A stretch of DNA of 64,000 nucleotides from the NCBI GenBank assembly GCA_035041965.1, contig JAPYMA010000104.1:28596-92595 (forward strand). Direction: 5' to 3'. This DNA is from Anisakis pegreffii (lineage: Eukaryota; Nematoda; Chromadorea; Rhabditida; Anisakidae). Positions 27,153 through 39,035 of the stretch are shown here, piece by piece; within the stretch, counting starts at the first letter, position 1, and every line of letters begins with the position of its first letter. Below the pieces are notes generated by a model, which searched no databases, had not been told where the DNA came from, and was given only the letters and a program-made list of their open reading frames with translations. The translations under genes and the position numbers were made by a program.

Positions 27153-27684
27153 CTAATTTTGACTGTAACATTTCAAACAAAATCATCGCGAACGTGATCA
27201 CTATCGATACAATATCACTTCAGATAAAGAAAACGCATCAAAGAATGAAATCAGCTTATTTTAAACAAAAAACCTGCAACCACTCCTCAAAATTCATTCA
27301 AAATCAGCGTAATACTCCAAAACAAACAAACAAACAAACACAAGCGCAATCCGATGCAAGTGTGATTTCGTATCGAAACACAACAAATCCCCTAATTTAT
27401 AACAACAATAATCATCTATTAACCAAACAAAATTCAATCAATATGATTAGTGGTAAGCATACATGTTGTAAAGATATATTCGGACTCATTTAGTGTAATA
27501 AAAGTAAACCTGCAACGATCAACCACAATGACTAATGAATCGGTTATAAGGGAAAGCGCATGAAATTTGCTCACTGAAAAAAATAATACCAAACGAAAAA
27601 AAGGAAATAAATTATTAATCAATGAAGAAGTCGAATAAAATCTGAAGACATTGGTACACCATCCAGATTAGGACAAAACTTTCC

Positions 27685-27745
27685 CTGGCGGGCATGAATC
27701 GAACCCACGATATACTAATTAACTAAGCACCCGACCGGTAATTTG
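27685..27745 (-). other. tRNA-like / SINE-like fragment (left copy)
   Basis: On the minus strand, a B-box-like GGTTCGATTC (27705-27696) is followed by CATGCCCGCC and preceded by an A-box-like TGCTTAGTTAATTAGT. The spacing is too short for an anticodon arm, so this is a degenerate tRNA or a tRNA-derived repeat, not a working tRNA gene. Confidence 0.4.
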
Positions 27746-27862
27746 TGTTAGATTCCCACTCGTGGAAGAGAGCTTTGCTCAACCAATGCCTCTGATGTTA
27801 CCGAACACGAACCACTCTACTACTTCACCTGTATCTAATCAAAATCTGATGTATCGCTCACT

Positions 27863-28120
27863 ATGTCACCCTGCAGAGTGATTAGCAAAAGAAAAAATAT
27901 TGTTGCAAAAAACTTTTCAGTTGACTACAACAACGATTCACTACTTTTCATCAGTGATGTAATACTCCAGCAAAACGGTGAAAACAAAACGACTTGGAAG
28001 GACGGTCGAATTTATCAAAAATTCTCAATAGATATTTTGACATACCAATCAACTATAAAGAAAATGTGTCTGGAAGCGTCCTTTCGCATAGAAATATTCA
28101 TTCAGTTCGGTATGAAGTGA
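27863..28120 (+). CDS. 85-codon ORF with several residue differences between arms (left copy)
   Basis: The frame starts MSPCRVISKRKN and stays open in both arms. The two copies differ at three residues (N/K, T/S and Q/H), all amino-acid-changing. No signal peptide, splice site or family recognised. The excess of replacement changes fits a non-coding or relaxed ORF. Confidence 0.25.
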   Translation: MSPCRVISKRKNIVAKNFSVDYNNDSLLFISDVILQQNGENKTTWKDGRIYQKFSIDILTYQSTIKKMCLEASFRIEIFIQFGMK

Positions 28121-28524
28121 TATGAATCGTTACACCTCACTTTGCTTTAATATTGAGAACATTCTCAGTATGTGAAGATCCACAGAATCATATATACAAA
28201 GCAAACACGTACATATACACTCGAACACACCAAAATCCAATCGTGTATGGACATAACTGATGATGAGATCAGATCAAAGGAATGAGTTTGAATGATACGA
28301 AGAACAATCAAAATATACAAGCAGAGGATTTTTGAATAAATTGAGTTATATATGTGGAAGAGTTGATGAATCAAATGAGGATAATACAGTAAATGATAAC
28401 AATTTCAAAGAGTGCTATTAACAGTTCATAACATACTAGCTACTATAACCACGACACGCTTGCAAAAAAAAGGTAATGAGTTAGAGATACAAGCAGAGAA
28501 CTGATGTAATCGAATTGAATCGCA

Positions 28525-31500
28525 TCAAAAGAATCGCTCATTGAAAGTGAAGTAATGCGACGGTAGCATCGGTATCTGAGCAGCACCCGCTTCAATCATA
28601 TCAGCACCCAACGAAACGCACATCTTCCGAATATAGTCTCCTTTACGGTTCGGATGACGAATTAAATTACGCAAAAACAACTTCTTGCGATACCAACATT
28701 GAATGCTTAAATTCATTTATGTACAATTCAACAACAACTTTTATAAAATTAACAACAATCAACTAATATGGTCACATCGATAGAGTTAATAATAAAAGGA
28801 TGCTAATAAGAAAGTACCAAACTAAAAATAAAAGCAATAACAACAAAAACAATAACTAACGTTCTGGCAGCACGATCAAGAATTTCAAACGGAAGCATAG
28901 CGCCGTGCATTTTGAGGTAAGCAACAAGCAGCTCATTACGAGCGTTTATCGCGAGTGACAGTGTTGAAACGTTGTCGATCGCTGAGTAACCGTTTACGTT
29001 CGGTGAATGTCTTAACCATATTGAATAAATACGATTGAATGGATACATCTTAAGGCAGTAAACATTAAATAAGAACAAAAACATACTTGATCATAAGAGT
29101 GAGCATAGGCCATGAGCGTGGACTATCCGCCTTGGTCGCACACATCAAACAATCCCATCCTCTCGCGTCACGTTTTCGAACACTTGCACCGTTCTATACA
29201 AAAACATAAAATATACCAACAAATCATCATACCCTATCGCCGATTCACAACGAACTTGAAAGCTAAAATGATAAACTAGCTGAATGCATCAAATTTTTTA
29301 GTTGAGAAATATTCTCATCTAAAGTGACTTACAACTTTATTTTTGATAATCGTTTAGTAACGATGAAAATGAGTAGAAGGAGAATGACATATGATATTGA
29401 ATGAAACTCAGAACAAACCTTTAAAAGTTCACGAACACACTTCACAGCACAATTCTCAGCTGCAATATGCAACGGTGTCTTACGTTCATCGTTGACAATA
29501 TTTATGAATTTAGTGTCGGTTAACCATGCCAACAGTTCACGCAATGCATCTCGATAATTATCTGAGCATGCTGACAAATGCAATGCAGAATTACCTCGCT
29601 GAAATGTGACGAAAAGTTTTTGCGATGAAAAGAAACCATTATATTAAGTTCATTCCTTTGATCAACTATGTAGTACCTAATGTTTCATTGCTTCTCAGCA
29701 TTTGTTTTGGAAAGAGCCTTGCAGCTAATGTGCCCACTTCAACAATTCCCCTAATGCCCTAAATCAAGTAGCCTAGGCAATAATCTTTCATTTTATTTAG
29801 ATGATCATTTCGAGAGAAACGTTATCGAGTGGGCAAGTTTCTTTATTACTTATTTGAAACTTTGAGATGTTATGCAAAATATTGCTCATGTCGATATTAA
29901 AATCTGTAACAAAGAACCTGATCCAAAGCAAAGATATCGCCCCCATAGGTCAGTATTGTGCGCATCGCATTCGAACTTCCATTAGCCGCTGCTACCAAGA
30001 ACGGTGTCTCGCCACGAACATTTTTGTACTGCAACACTTGACTTTTATACGATAAGTTACTCAGAATCATTGAGAAAAACGAGAGATATCTTTATCAGTG
30101 TCATTGGTCAAATGAATAACACTTCCAGCATACGACGAATATCACCTGGCTTTTGACATATTGTAAACATTCTGGAATGGACAGTGGACAGTGTTGAAAT
30201 GGTGTTTTTAAACTGTTTTGTTCACTCTATATTTTATCCACCAGTAGAAATTATTTGAAGTATGCAAAAGTTCCACAAAAATCATGCAAAACAATAATTA
30301 AAATAAAGGCATCGTTTAGTAAAAATAACTGAAAACAAATCAGAAAGAGATTGACGAATGATAAATCATAAGAATCGCACTAGCAAACCTCGGTGTCCCA
30401 ACCCGAACTGATCAACAATTTGACAGTATTCGCGAGATCGCGTTTTGCTGCGAGATGCAGTGCTGTGTTCGATTCATTATCGTGCTCGTTACGACTCAGC
30501 ACCGGATTCAAATCCAGCATTGTCCTCAACGACGCGTCACTACCGCACATTGCTGCCCACATAAAAGCGGTTCGTCCACATGGTGATGGTGCATCCTCAA
30601 ATTTTGCAATAACAATCGTAATGATATGATCACACGTACAAAAACTAATGCTGATGAACAACAAAGATAAGAATACTGATGTATCATTATAATAACACCT
30701 TAAACCACCAACAACAACACGATTACAAGATATTCGAACAAATACTTTTGAAATATGAATCAAAAACAATACGAACGTACGATGAGTTTATTGGCTTTGT
30801 AAATGAATCGAAGAGAGGCGGTATGTGATTTGATAGCTGCGTAATGCATTGGTCGATTGCATTCGAAGTCAGGTCTGCACGCAGATGCACCCCACGACAG
30901 CAGAATGGCAACCTGTCGAGATACACCTCTTGAGGCTGCATGATGCATTGCTGTACGGCCCTGACCATCCACACTCTTAAAACATTCATACTTCTTACCG
31001 TTAACAATCGCACATATTTCTTGTAATAACGCAAGCGCACTTATATGACGGGCTACAAGGAATTCGCATTAGTTTCTCGATTTGACTGAACAAAACAGCG
31101 GACGGCTATTACTGAAATGTAGACGACAAACCTCAAGATCAACTCTAAGTTCAAGAAGTGCTTCAACGATACCGAGCGCGTCCCGGGCCACTGCACTCAT
31201 CAGCGGTGTTAAACCAAACTCTGACTGAATGTTCAACAGTTGTGGACAACGCTTTACCAACAACTTTACCACTTCTTTCGCTCCTTAAAATTAATGCCAC
31301 TCAGAAAGCAACATTAAAGTTGGCTGAAATTAACAATTCGGTAATCCATCACTTGCCTTTTGCATTATCCCTCGAAACGTAATTTATCACAAAGAAAACT
31401 GTGATGAAAAAGTTGTTTTAAAAACACTCAGTTTCATTTATATTGATAAAAAAAGACTTCAGATTCGAGTGTAGAGAACAAAGTTTTTTCTTGATGGAAA

Positions 31501-34500
31501 GCAAACGAATTATAGACGTCAAACTATCACACAACATGACACAACTATAGATCGTCCTGAAAATAATTGGATGCGCTCACAACAAGATGAAGATAATCAT
31601 CACAGGTCACGCTCCCAAAACAACTAACTTTTCTCGCAGTCCATACACTTTCTATCCGGTAAATCCATGTCGTCAATCTCGTATTCAGCAATCAAGCTCA
31701 TCGGAAGTCCTTGAATGGCGCACAACACCGACGATACATCACAATTCGGTTGCGCCAAACCCGCATCACACGCACATCTGCTACACGCTTTACTACAAGC
31801 CATCTCGTGCAGTATTGAGCCTCTGAAAATTATGCTCACATTCTTATATTACCCAACTGTTACGCTGAAGATTCTGAAGATGTTCATTAACAACAACACT
31901 TTTCTTGTTTCGTGCTTCTCAATTTATCGACGTGTTCATTAAAGCACGAACTGATTCATCAGGAGTATCAATCCAAATACAGCATGAGGCGATTACAATC
32001 AATTTCGACCCTGTGAACTCAGTCTCTGCATTAGATTGACTGATAAGTGTAATGGGGTGCTTGATTTTTGGCGCTGACACACCACGAGCATATATGAAAG
32101 CTCAACTGAGAATTAGATATCAGTTCCTTCGAATTAATGATCGCAAATCAAAACTTTTCTCCGACAATGTGAAATGTTTAAAACATAAATTGATCAACCA
32201 ACTGTTTGAAGATATTTGAGGAGAATGAAATAACGCAAAATAAAAATGGAATGAATGAAATTCATAATGATTACGTTTGAAGTTTTGCGGTAATCAACGC
32301 ATTCAATGAGGCATTACGAAGCGAATTTGCAATGCGAGATGTCCTTGCGAATGGACACACTTTGGCGATCGTTTTGTTGAGTTGACTGGTTAGCAGTAGT
32401 CGAACGACACTGATACTACGCCACATACACGCAATGTGAATCGGTGCATAGCCTCGTTCGTTCGTTTCTGATAGTATCTTTTCCACTTTCTGCCAACCCA
32501 AACACTGGATCAGTACGCGTAATAATACCTGAAATATTATCATATCAACCGTTAACTTCACTTCGGTACTATTACTCCGGTTACAGAACCCCTGATTACC
32601 ACTTCAAGTTATTATCACTCCACTACTGACCAACTTATCACCAAAGCATTTATCATTCATCGCCCAGATTCCCCGTTTCCCTCGCTGTAATCGTCCTTTT
32701 CTGATGATTCACAAGAAATAAATAGTGAACAGCTCATCCACATTCCTCAGCACTGTTGCAAGTACGCATTATAGATTAAAAATTATACGATAGATATCAG
32801 AAACAACAAAGAAAGATTACTTTAACGCATTTATAATCAATTCCTCGACATGCCAAATGGAGTGCACTATCGTTATTTTCATCCGATACCAGCAGAAACT
32901 TATAGCCATCTTTATCGTTTGATGTTTTCTGTTCTGCGTTCAGTTTTCTCAAACGATCCTGAAAATCCAGTATCCCTTAGAAAAATAAACAATTCTGAAA
33001 GCGAAACGCCTACAATGAAATGTGAATATGTCGCGTATGAGATATGCTTCGCCAACCTTTTCTTGACGACAAAGAATATCGAGAATAAATTTCATCGAAT
33101 TTATAGCACCATATCTGGCTGCGGTTAAGAGTGGTGTTCGCCCACGAGACGTCGCTTTATTAACATCAGCTCCGAGACTGAATACTATATGTTCAGGAAA
33201 GAAATAAACTTTAAACTGGTGGATACATAAACTGAAACTCAATGAAAATAACGATAATTTGTTTATAATAATCAGTTACTATGATAACTTACTCAATCAA
33301 GAACTTGACTGCTTTGATATGATCACCAGTAACTGCAAGCTGAAGCATCGAAACCCCTTTCAAACTTTCCGTATCAACCGGAATACCTAACTTATAGATA
33401 CACGTCGTTAGAGTATTCATATCACCGTTGCTGGCCGCTCGGAACGCAGTTTTCAAATGCTAAAAACAGTTTCCATTTATGAATATAATGCCAAACAAAT
33501 ACCGTTTGAAATATGAAATGAAGCCGATATAAGAAAAGAAAAATGACATCGTTGTTCAGTGAAGACATTACTACTTAAACTGATCACACCACAAATGAAC
33601 ACATTCCCAACAAGATCGGTGAACAATCAATGATTCAGTGACAATCAAAAGATACACAAACCTCAACTTCGAAATGCTCACTAAGACTTTCCTCAAAAGG
33701 CGATTCATTGGGTGATATGTCTGGTTCATTTTCATTTCCACAATCGCCGAATAACTCTTCAAAATTAGGCAGTCTTGAATGCACATCTATGTTTTCTTCC
33801 TAAAATGTTTCATCGTTTCTTTTTGATACGAAGAAATGATAATTTTTAATGTGCAATAGGATCAATTTCAAGCATAACTTCAAAATAATGAATTCGGATG
33901 GTGCAAACGAAACTTTCCCATTACAGACCATATCAGTCAAACAACTCAGATTTAAATCGAAACATTTGCTCACCGATACCTTATCATTCTGTGTATTCCT
34001 TCTGACCCGCTGACTGCTCGTTGCTGCTTTATCCCTGAATTTCAATAATACTGATTATGGGACCACAAAAACAGTTTTGATAATAATAATATAATAATCA
34101 GTGTTCACTTTATCATCACCATTATTGCTATTCATATGGGCTGCAATGAGTACGATAGTTCAAAAGCAATGATAATAATAACTACTTTTACTGACCAATG
34201 GAACTTATTCATTACCATAAGCCAACCGTAACATCAACGGCATCAATATTATTCTGGTACTAGTGTCGTTTGAGGGGGCACAACAGTATGGCTGACGCTC
34301 AGTCTCAGCCTCAACTTAAGCCTAGCCTCGGCCTCAGTCTAAGCGTGAGGCTGAGGCTACGCTTAGGCTAAGGCTGAACGTCAGCCATAGCGCTGTTCTG
34401 CATGCACACACCAGCTGTTATGCCCTCTCAGACGACACTAGTGCCAGTATTCTAACCAATATTATTGTACGTTTAAAAATGCCTGCAGTAATCCTATCAT

Positions 34501-34785
34501 GAAATGAGCGATGGTATATCATCTGGATTCTTTGAAGATAAAAAGTATTTTTTACGTTTGTAATTGTTTGCACTGAGAGAAGTCGTCAATTGGCAATCTT
34601 CTGACGGCTGTTAATCGAACCGAAGAAGTGGTCGTTTCGCAAGAATGACTCTCACAAACATCGTACCGTTGCCGCAATCTATTCTGATTCCAATTCCGCT
34701 TCTCATTCCCCGTCAAAGTTACATCGAATTTATCTGATACTCTACTTTTTAACGGTATTATACTTCCGAACTTGTTCAGTACCAT
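28525..34785 (-). CDS. Inversin/MLT-4-like ankyrin-repeat + IQ protein (left copy), 16 exons
   Basis: Minus-strand exons: 34785-34556, 34034-33974, 33799-33662, 33459-33293, 33177-33057, 32958-32821, 32528-32275, 31822-31629, 31283-31132, 30975-30781, 30595-30389, 30028-29918, 29598-29419, 29193-29087, 29010-28861, 28705-28525. They join to 861 aa. It has a ~140-aa polar/acidic N-terminus, then about 15 ankyrin repeats (examples: GRTPLLTAARYGA, GRTAFMWAAMCGS, NTALHLAAKRD, KTPLHIAAENC), an IQ calmodulin-binding motif (IQCWYRKKLFLR) right after the repeats, and a short tail ending NERFF. There is no transmembrane segment. Ankyrins followed by IQ is the inversin layout; the C. elegans inversin relative MLT-4 works with NEKL-2 and MLT-2 in moulting and trafficking. 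It differs from the right copy by at least one residue (G/R in exon 1) and a 13-bp intronic indel. Every phase is consistent. Confidence 0.85.
34254..34447. mobile_element. Foldback MITE-like element, ~194 bp (left copy)
   Basis: Terminal inverted repeats CTGGTACTAGTGTCGT (34254-34269) and ACGACACTAGTGCCAG (34432-34447) match at 15 of 16. Inside lies a second inverted repeat (ATGGCTGACG / CGTCAGCCAT) around a core of AGGCT/AGCCT units. A short TATT flanks both ends and may be a target duplication. It is non-coding and lies 5' of exon 2 within intron 1 of the ankyrin gene. Confidence 0.7.
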
Positions 34786-36607
34786 CACCTAACTGAAATA
34801 CAACCTGAAAACATCAATTCTTCCATTGAACAATCTATTCCTCATAACTTCACGAAACAAACAACCGCTAACGAACATGCACAGATTAACCATGACATGG
34901 TTTCTCAACATACGTAACGCTTCGCATAGATGAGAATAAGGTGCGGACAGGCGATTCTGACAAAAAAAGTCGATAGGTGAGTGAATTTGGATCCCAATGG
35001 GCGATTTTGTGTTCGGTGTGATGATACACTCAGAAATATATTCCAAAAATATTCTCGTTAATTCATGTTTTTTTTTCAAAAAAAACATGAATTAACACAT
35101 CACTGTCATTTAAAAACACAGCTATTCAATTCGGGTGTTATACCAATCGCCACGAGAGGCTTAATATTCCCCTTCTGCGCCTCTACGGGGCTTAGAATTA
35201 ACAACTGCTGGAGAGAAGTGAAGCAATGGATAAAGCCCCCTTTAAAATTAGTAAATGGTCCATGTACCTATTCCTAACGAAATTTGAATTTACATTAAAT
35301 TCAAATTTATCAGGTGCACTAAATTATCAGTTCTGTTTACGTGTCTGACGGAGAAAAAGAGTTAAAATTAATAAATTAAAGAAAAATTAAAACGATAAAC
35401 TAAAACGAAACTAACACTAAAGCGTTACAAAACGGAAACACTTTAATAAATGAATGTACTGACTAATTATACAACATTATACATTCATAAATGAAAGAAT
35501 GGGTACAAATGCAGGGTTGGCCTAGTAAGAGGTCGCCTTAAGGTAAATATGACAATGTCGTGATGATGTCCGCACATAACATCGAAATCCCCCTCAAGCC
35601 ATGCACTGGAATCTTCCTTCAGAGACTAGCGCAATAATGACGAGCAAACACGACACGAGCGCGATAGATCCGAGACTATTTCTAATCAACACATCCTTCA
35701 GGCTATTTCTAGTGTATTGATGCGTTCCTCGGCTATCCGTTTCATCATCAGCATTTGTTCATCTCAATATCCATTTCTCACACGATAACCAAATTAACTA
35801 TGCGTTCCACATACACATCTCATCTATGCATAAGATTTTAACAAAATAATACCAATAACTAATTCACTTATATACAATTATCGAGAATTAGATCAAAACA
35901 GCTGTGTTTAATACCCTCTTCAATAATGAGCAATTAATAATTCTCAGTTATTTTCATGAATGATTCGCTCACTTACTCGTGTTCTTTCTTAAAAACATAC
36001 TATTATAATACTACTATTAGCACCTTTACAAGACACACACCAAAGAAGGCATCACTGATCTGTGATAATAAAAACAAACAATCAATGTTTAAATGATGAA
36101 AGTACCTAATAAAGCGAATTCATATTATGAATCTGCTCTATTCAATTTACCCAAACGGGTCAACAAACAACCCTCGGATTGGCCTTCACCATGAAAAGAT
36201 CACAGGACGTCCCTAAAGACTGAATACTTAATTACGAAAGGAAATTTTAAACAGTGCTTTATTATTCATCACAAATGACTGAGATCACGCTAAAAATCTT
36301 ATTTTTTTAGAATAAAATCTTGCTGATTATGAGCATTTCACCGCATGGACACACATAATGCGTCTAGTTTAAGTGTTCAGAATTTTTCTGCCTATAATAT
36401 ATCTCTACAGTATCATAATAAATGAGTATCGAAAGACCTTATCTCAACTCATCATCCACTTTCCAATTGTCTCCTCTCCTTATTGAGGTGAGGCAATCGG
36501 TTTCACAATATATTATAAACATTCTTTTATTATGTACAGAATGAACTGCAAAAATGAGATATATTAGGTGCACACAAAATTATTCACTCTAGAAGAATTT
36601 CCAGGGG
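34786..36607. other. Upstream region of the ankyrin gene (left copy)
   Basis: No firm exon. It holds a 40-nt near-perfect hairpin (35057-35096), a short palindrome around AAATTTGAATTT (about 35279-35310), and a GC-richer ATG-less open frame on the minus strand (35593-35757) whose peptide includes a hydrophobic run (SIALVSCLLVIIALV). The last may be an unrecognised exon. Confidence 0.4.
35057..35096. repeat. Perfect short hairpin (left copy)
   Basis: GTTAATTCATG plus a T-run is followed almost without a loop by the complementary A-run plus CATGAATTAAC. The homopolymer lengths differ by one base between arms. Confidence 0.85.
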
Positions 36608-36835
36608 ATGCCTTACCCCGAATATACACCTCACCTTAAATCAGTACACATCCTGGAAGTTTATCCCTCCCCTTTCCCCAATCGCCAAGCTTCTTATATC
36701 CCTCTATACAGCATCCCCTTAGATATGAAAATCTTATTAGAACCCATTATTACCGCAGAACATATCAAAATGCAAAGAGATGGACCTCAGCTTAAACCCA
36801 CAATGAGTCTCGGTAGACGGCCTTATAATCAGTAA
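36608..36835 (+). CDS. Candidate 75-aa small gene (left copy)
   Basis: An acceptor-like GAATTTCCAG lies 3 nt before the ATG (the frame begins GGG ATG), fitting a trans-spliced start. The frame encodes MPYPEYTPHLKSVHILEVYP onward, Pro-rich, ending RRPYNQ and TAA. No signal peptide or known domain. The predicted peptide is identical in both arms, although nearby DNA has substitutions and indels. It may be a real small protein or an internal exon. Confidence 0.35.
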   Translation: MPYPEYTPHLKSVHILEVYPSPFPNRQASYIPLYSIPLDMKILLEPIITAEHIKMQRDGPQLKPTMSLGRRPYNQ

Positions 36836-38125
36836 ACACTAGAATTCTTGAACAGAATCTCTACTTTTTGTAAGAAATGTTGAATATCTTAAATTGGAAT
36901 GCAGTCTACTGCCGTGTGTGGAAAAGCGTCGATAGAAAGCAGCTTAACTGGGAACCTACCGATAAAACAGTGGATTAAATGAAAAACCGTCAACCCACGT
37001 TTTCCTTTAGCGATCAGCGAAATATGCACGTGTTGTCGCTTTTCAAGTCTCTTAATTGCATAATTGTGATTCTATGCAAATCAACTGCTTCTGCAAGTGT
37101 AATTCTAGGCGCATTGACAATATGTCGACATTCATCCGATTGAAGAATTGGAAAAATATTTTTCTGCGTTTATCGATGTCTTGTTTTCTTTGCGTACCCA
37201 CGCCAAACAACAAATTATCCCTCAGTTGATATTTTCCAGCTCCCTAACTCGAAAAATGCCGATGTATAGTTTGTATAATTGCAGCTGCGTTCTTATCGGT
37301 AATATGCCGATACTTTTTCAGCAAGTGCTCAGCTTTCAACTGTTATATACTACTCATGGCCTAAAAACACTACTCACCTCATGAACTCATGGATCTGTAG
37401 CACTTCACAGATCACGTTAAGATGATATTCGAGTAAAGTAACATGTACATGCTCTACCACATACATGACACAACGATAGTTCGATGACGTGTTTCGGGAA
37501 AATCACAATCTAACAATAAACTTTGTTGTTGAACGATGCTTCATTTGGATCACTTGGAGTGAGATAATCGGGCACTTTTGCTGTTTCGTGTCAGGTTAGA
37601 GCTTAGGCTCAGGCTCGAAATACCCTCGTACATGCCTGCACACCCGTACCAGTTTTGCGAGTTGTCTACCAACCTCACGAAACTGCAATTCATTTTTCAT
37701 GGACGGGTAAGTTAAATGTCTCAAGCGTCGGAAGAAACCAGTCGGCACAACTGACACTTCAACAGTAACCTCAGGAGTGATAGTAAGGCTCATGTCGGGT
37801 TCAAAATAAGGCTTGCTTCGGGGCTTAGCATCACTTCGTATTTAAGCCGACGCCTGCCTCGGATCCTCTCTAGCTGCTGCTTCAGGGAGGTTTGAAGAGA
37901 TACGCACTTTTCCAGCACCTTATCTTTTGGAGACCAAGACAACCGAACATCCCGGAGTTTTCACAATAGCCGCTGCATGGCACAACCGATAATGACGGGG
38001 ACCCGACATTCCACACGTTATTCAGCATTGATTGCGTACTAATTAGATGTAAAATCGCTCGTTCAACAGTAGCATGTCAAACTTTTGCAAAATGATTTTT
38101 ACTCGTCATTCATGGCAACAGATGT
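36836..38125. other. Intergenic DNA between the small ORF and the hAT-like MITE (left copy)
   Basis: Apart from the minus ORF at 37596-37793, nothing convincing. A plus-strand frame (37148-37384) carries three residue differences between arms and no splice evidence, so I do not call it. Confidence 0.4.
37596..37793 (-). pseudogene. ORF shortened by a 9-bp insertion (left copy)
   Basis: The frame starts MSLTITPEVTVEVSVVPTGF and reaches EPEPKL, then stops. Relative to the right arm, about 9 bp are inserted after the EPEPKL codons and bring in a TAA; the right copy reads on for 28 more codons. One other residue differs (R/G). The 3' part carries GAGCCT/AAGCTC-like units resembling those in the foldback MITE, so the whole ORF may be repeat-derived rather than a gene. 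Confidence 0.3.
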
Positions 38126-38133
38126 ATCAATAG

Positions 38134-38690
38134 TAGTGTTCGTCGGGGAGCAATTTTTTGCACGGGGAGGTCCCCGCGGGGAGTAAATTGGACGGGGGGG
38201 TCCCCGCGAAAAAGTCGGGGAGCAAATTGTGCGGGGAGGTCCCCGCGGGGAGTAAATTGGACGGGGGGGTCCCCGCGAAAAAGTCGAGGAGCAAATTGCG
38301 CAGGGGGGACCCCGTCGGGGAATGACCGCTCCCCGTGTTCCCCGACGGGGAGGACGGGGAACATTTCAGCTCAATTTTTTAAACAAAATTTCAATTTTTT
38401 AAAGATTTTTCTTCTTTTTTAAGTAGTTTTCTTTCAAGTGCACCTTATACTCACATTTCAAAACAAAAAACAAGACAATATTGAAAGTGTTGCGGCTGTC
38501 TTTCACCATTTTCAGTTAAATGTTCGCGATATTCGGGAAGGTTCGCACTCCCCGTCCTCCCCGTCGGGGAGCGAAATTGGACGAGGGGGGTCCCCGCGAA
38601 AATGTCGGGGAGCAAATTGCGCGGGGGGCAGCACTCCCCGCGTTCCCCGCCGGGGTCCCCGACGGGGACCCCGTTCCCCGACGAACACTA
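38134..38690. mobile_element. hAT-like GC-rich MITE, 557 bp (left copy)
   Basis: Ends TAGTGTTCGTCGGGGA and TCCCCGACGAACACTA are perfect 16-bp terminal inverted repeats. The element is flanked by an exact 8-bp direct repeat ATCAATAG (38126-38133 and 38691-38698). An 8-bp duplication and a TAGTG terminus are typical of hAT-superfamily transposons. The two GC-rich subterminal blocks hold 69-bp tandem units rich in TCCCCG/CGGGGA and flank an AT-rich core. No transposase is encoded, so it is non-autonomous. Confidence 0.85.
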
Positions 38691-39035
38691 ATCAATAGTC
38701 AGGATTTCAGGATTGCAAGTTTCAATCCAGAAAACGGAAATTGATCACATTCTAATTGATCACATTCTAAATCAGTAAACATTCTAAACTCACATCCCAG
38801 TTAGCTCATTCACTCTTAAATGTTAAACGACAAAAATGGTCGCGCAATTATTGTGGAGTTGTATACCACTACGTATTTCTAACATTGGCTTTCCCTACAA
38901 TTGGACCAGTGGCTGCTAAAAAAATGTCCATTGTGCGTTATTTGAAGACGTCAGAGAGGAATTCAGGAGGCTGGCAAATCATTGATTTTTTAAAAGTACT
39001 TCCATAGTGGTCTAATGATGTCTTCAAAATACCTG

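Larger units (their letters stand above)
23598..28524. other. Outer left arm, mostly non-coding
   Basis: AT-rich DNA with short simple repeats (a TGAT run near 25400-25420) and TCAGTGTT-type imperfect repeats (25520-25575). Two plus-strand ORFs (26853-27152 and 27863-28120) and a tRNA-like motif (about 27685-27745) are listed separately. The 3' end of the ankyrin gene lies at 28525. Confidence 0.5.

Noticed and set aside
28525..34785. TRPA1-type ankyrin channel
   Set aside because: There is no transmembrane or pore region; the repeats are followed by an IQ motif and a short soluble tail ending in a stop.
38110..38698. Pro/Gly/Arg-rich open frames on both strands across the GC-rich blocks
   Set aside because: They are translations of tandem CCCCG/CGGGG units inside the MITE and are open in several frames.
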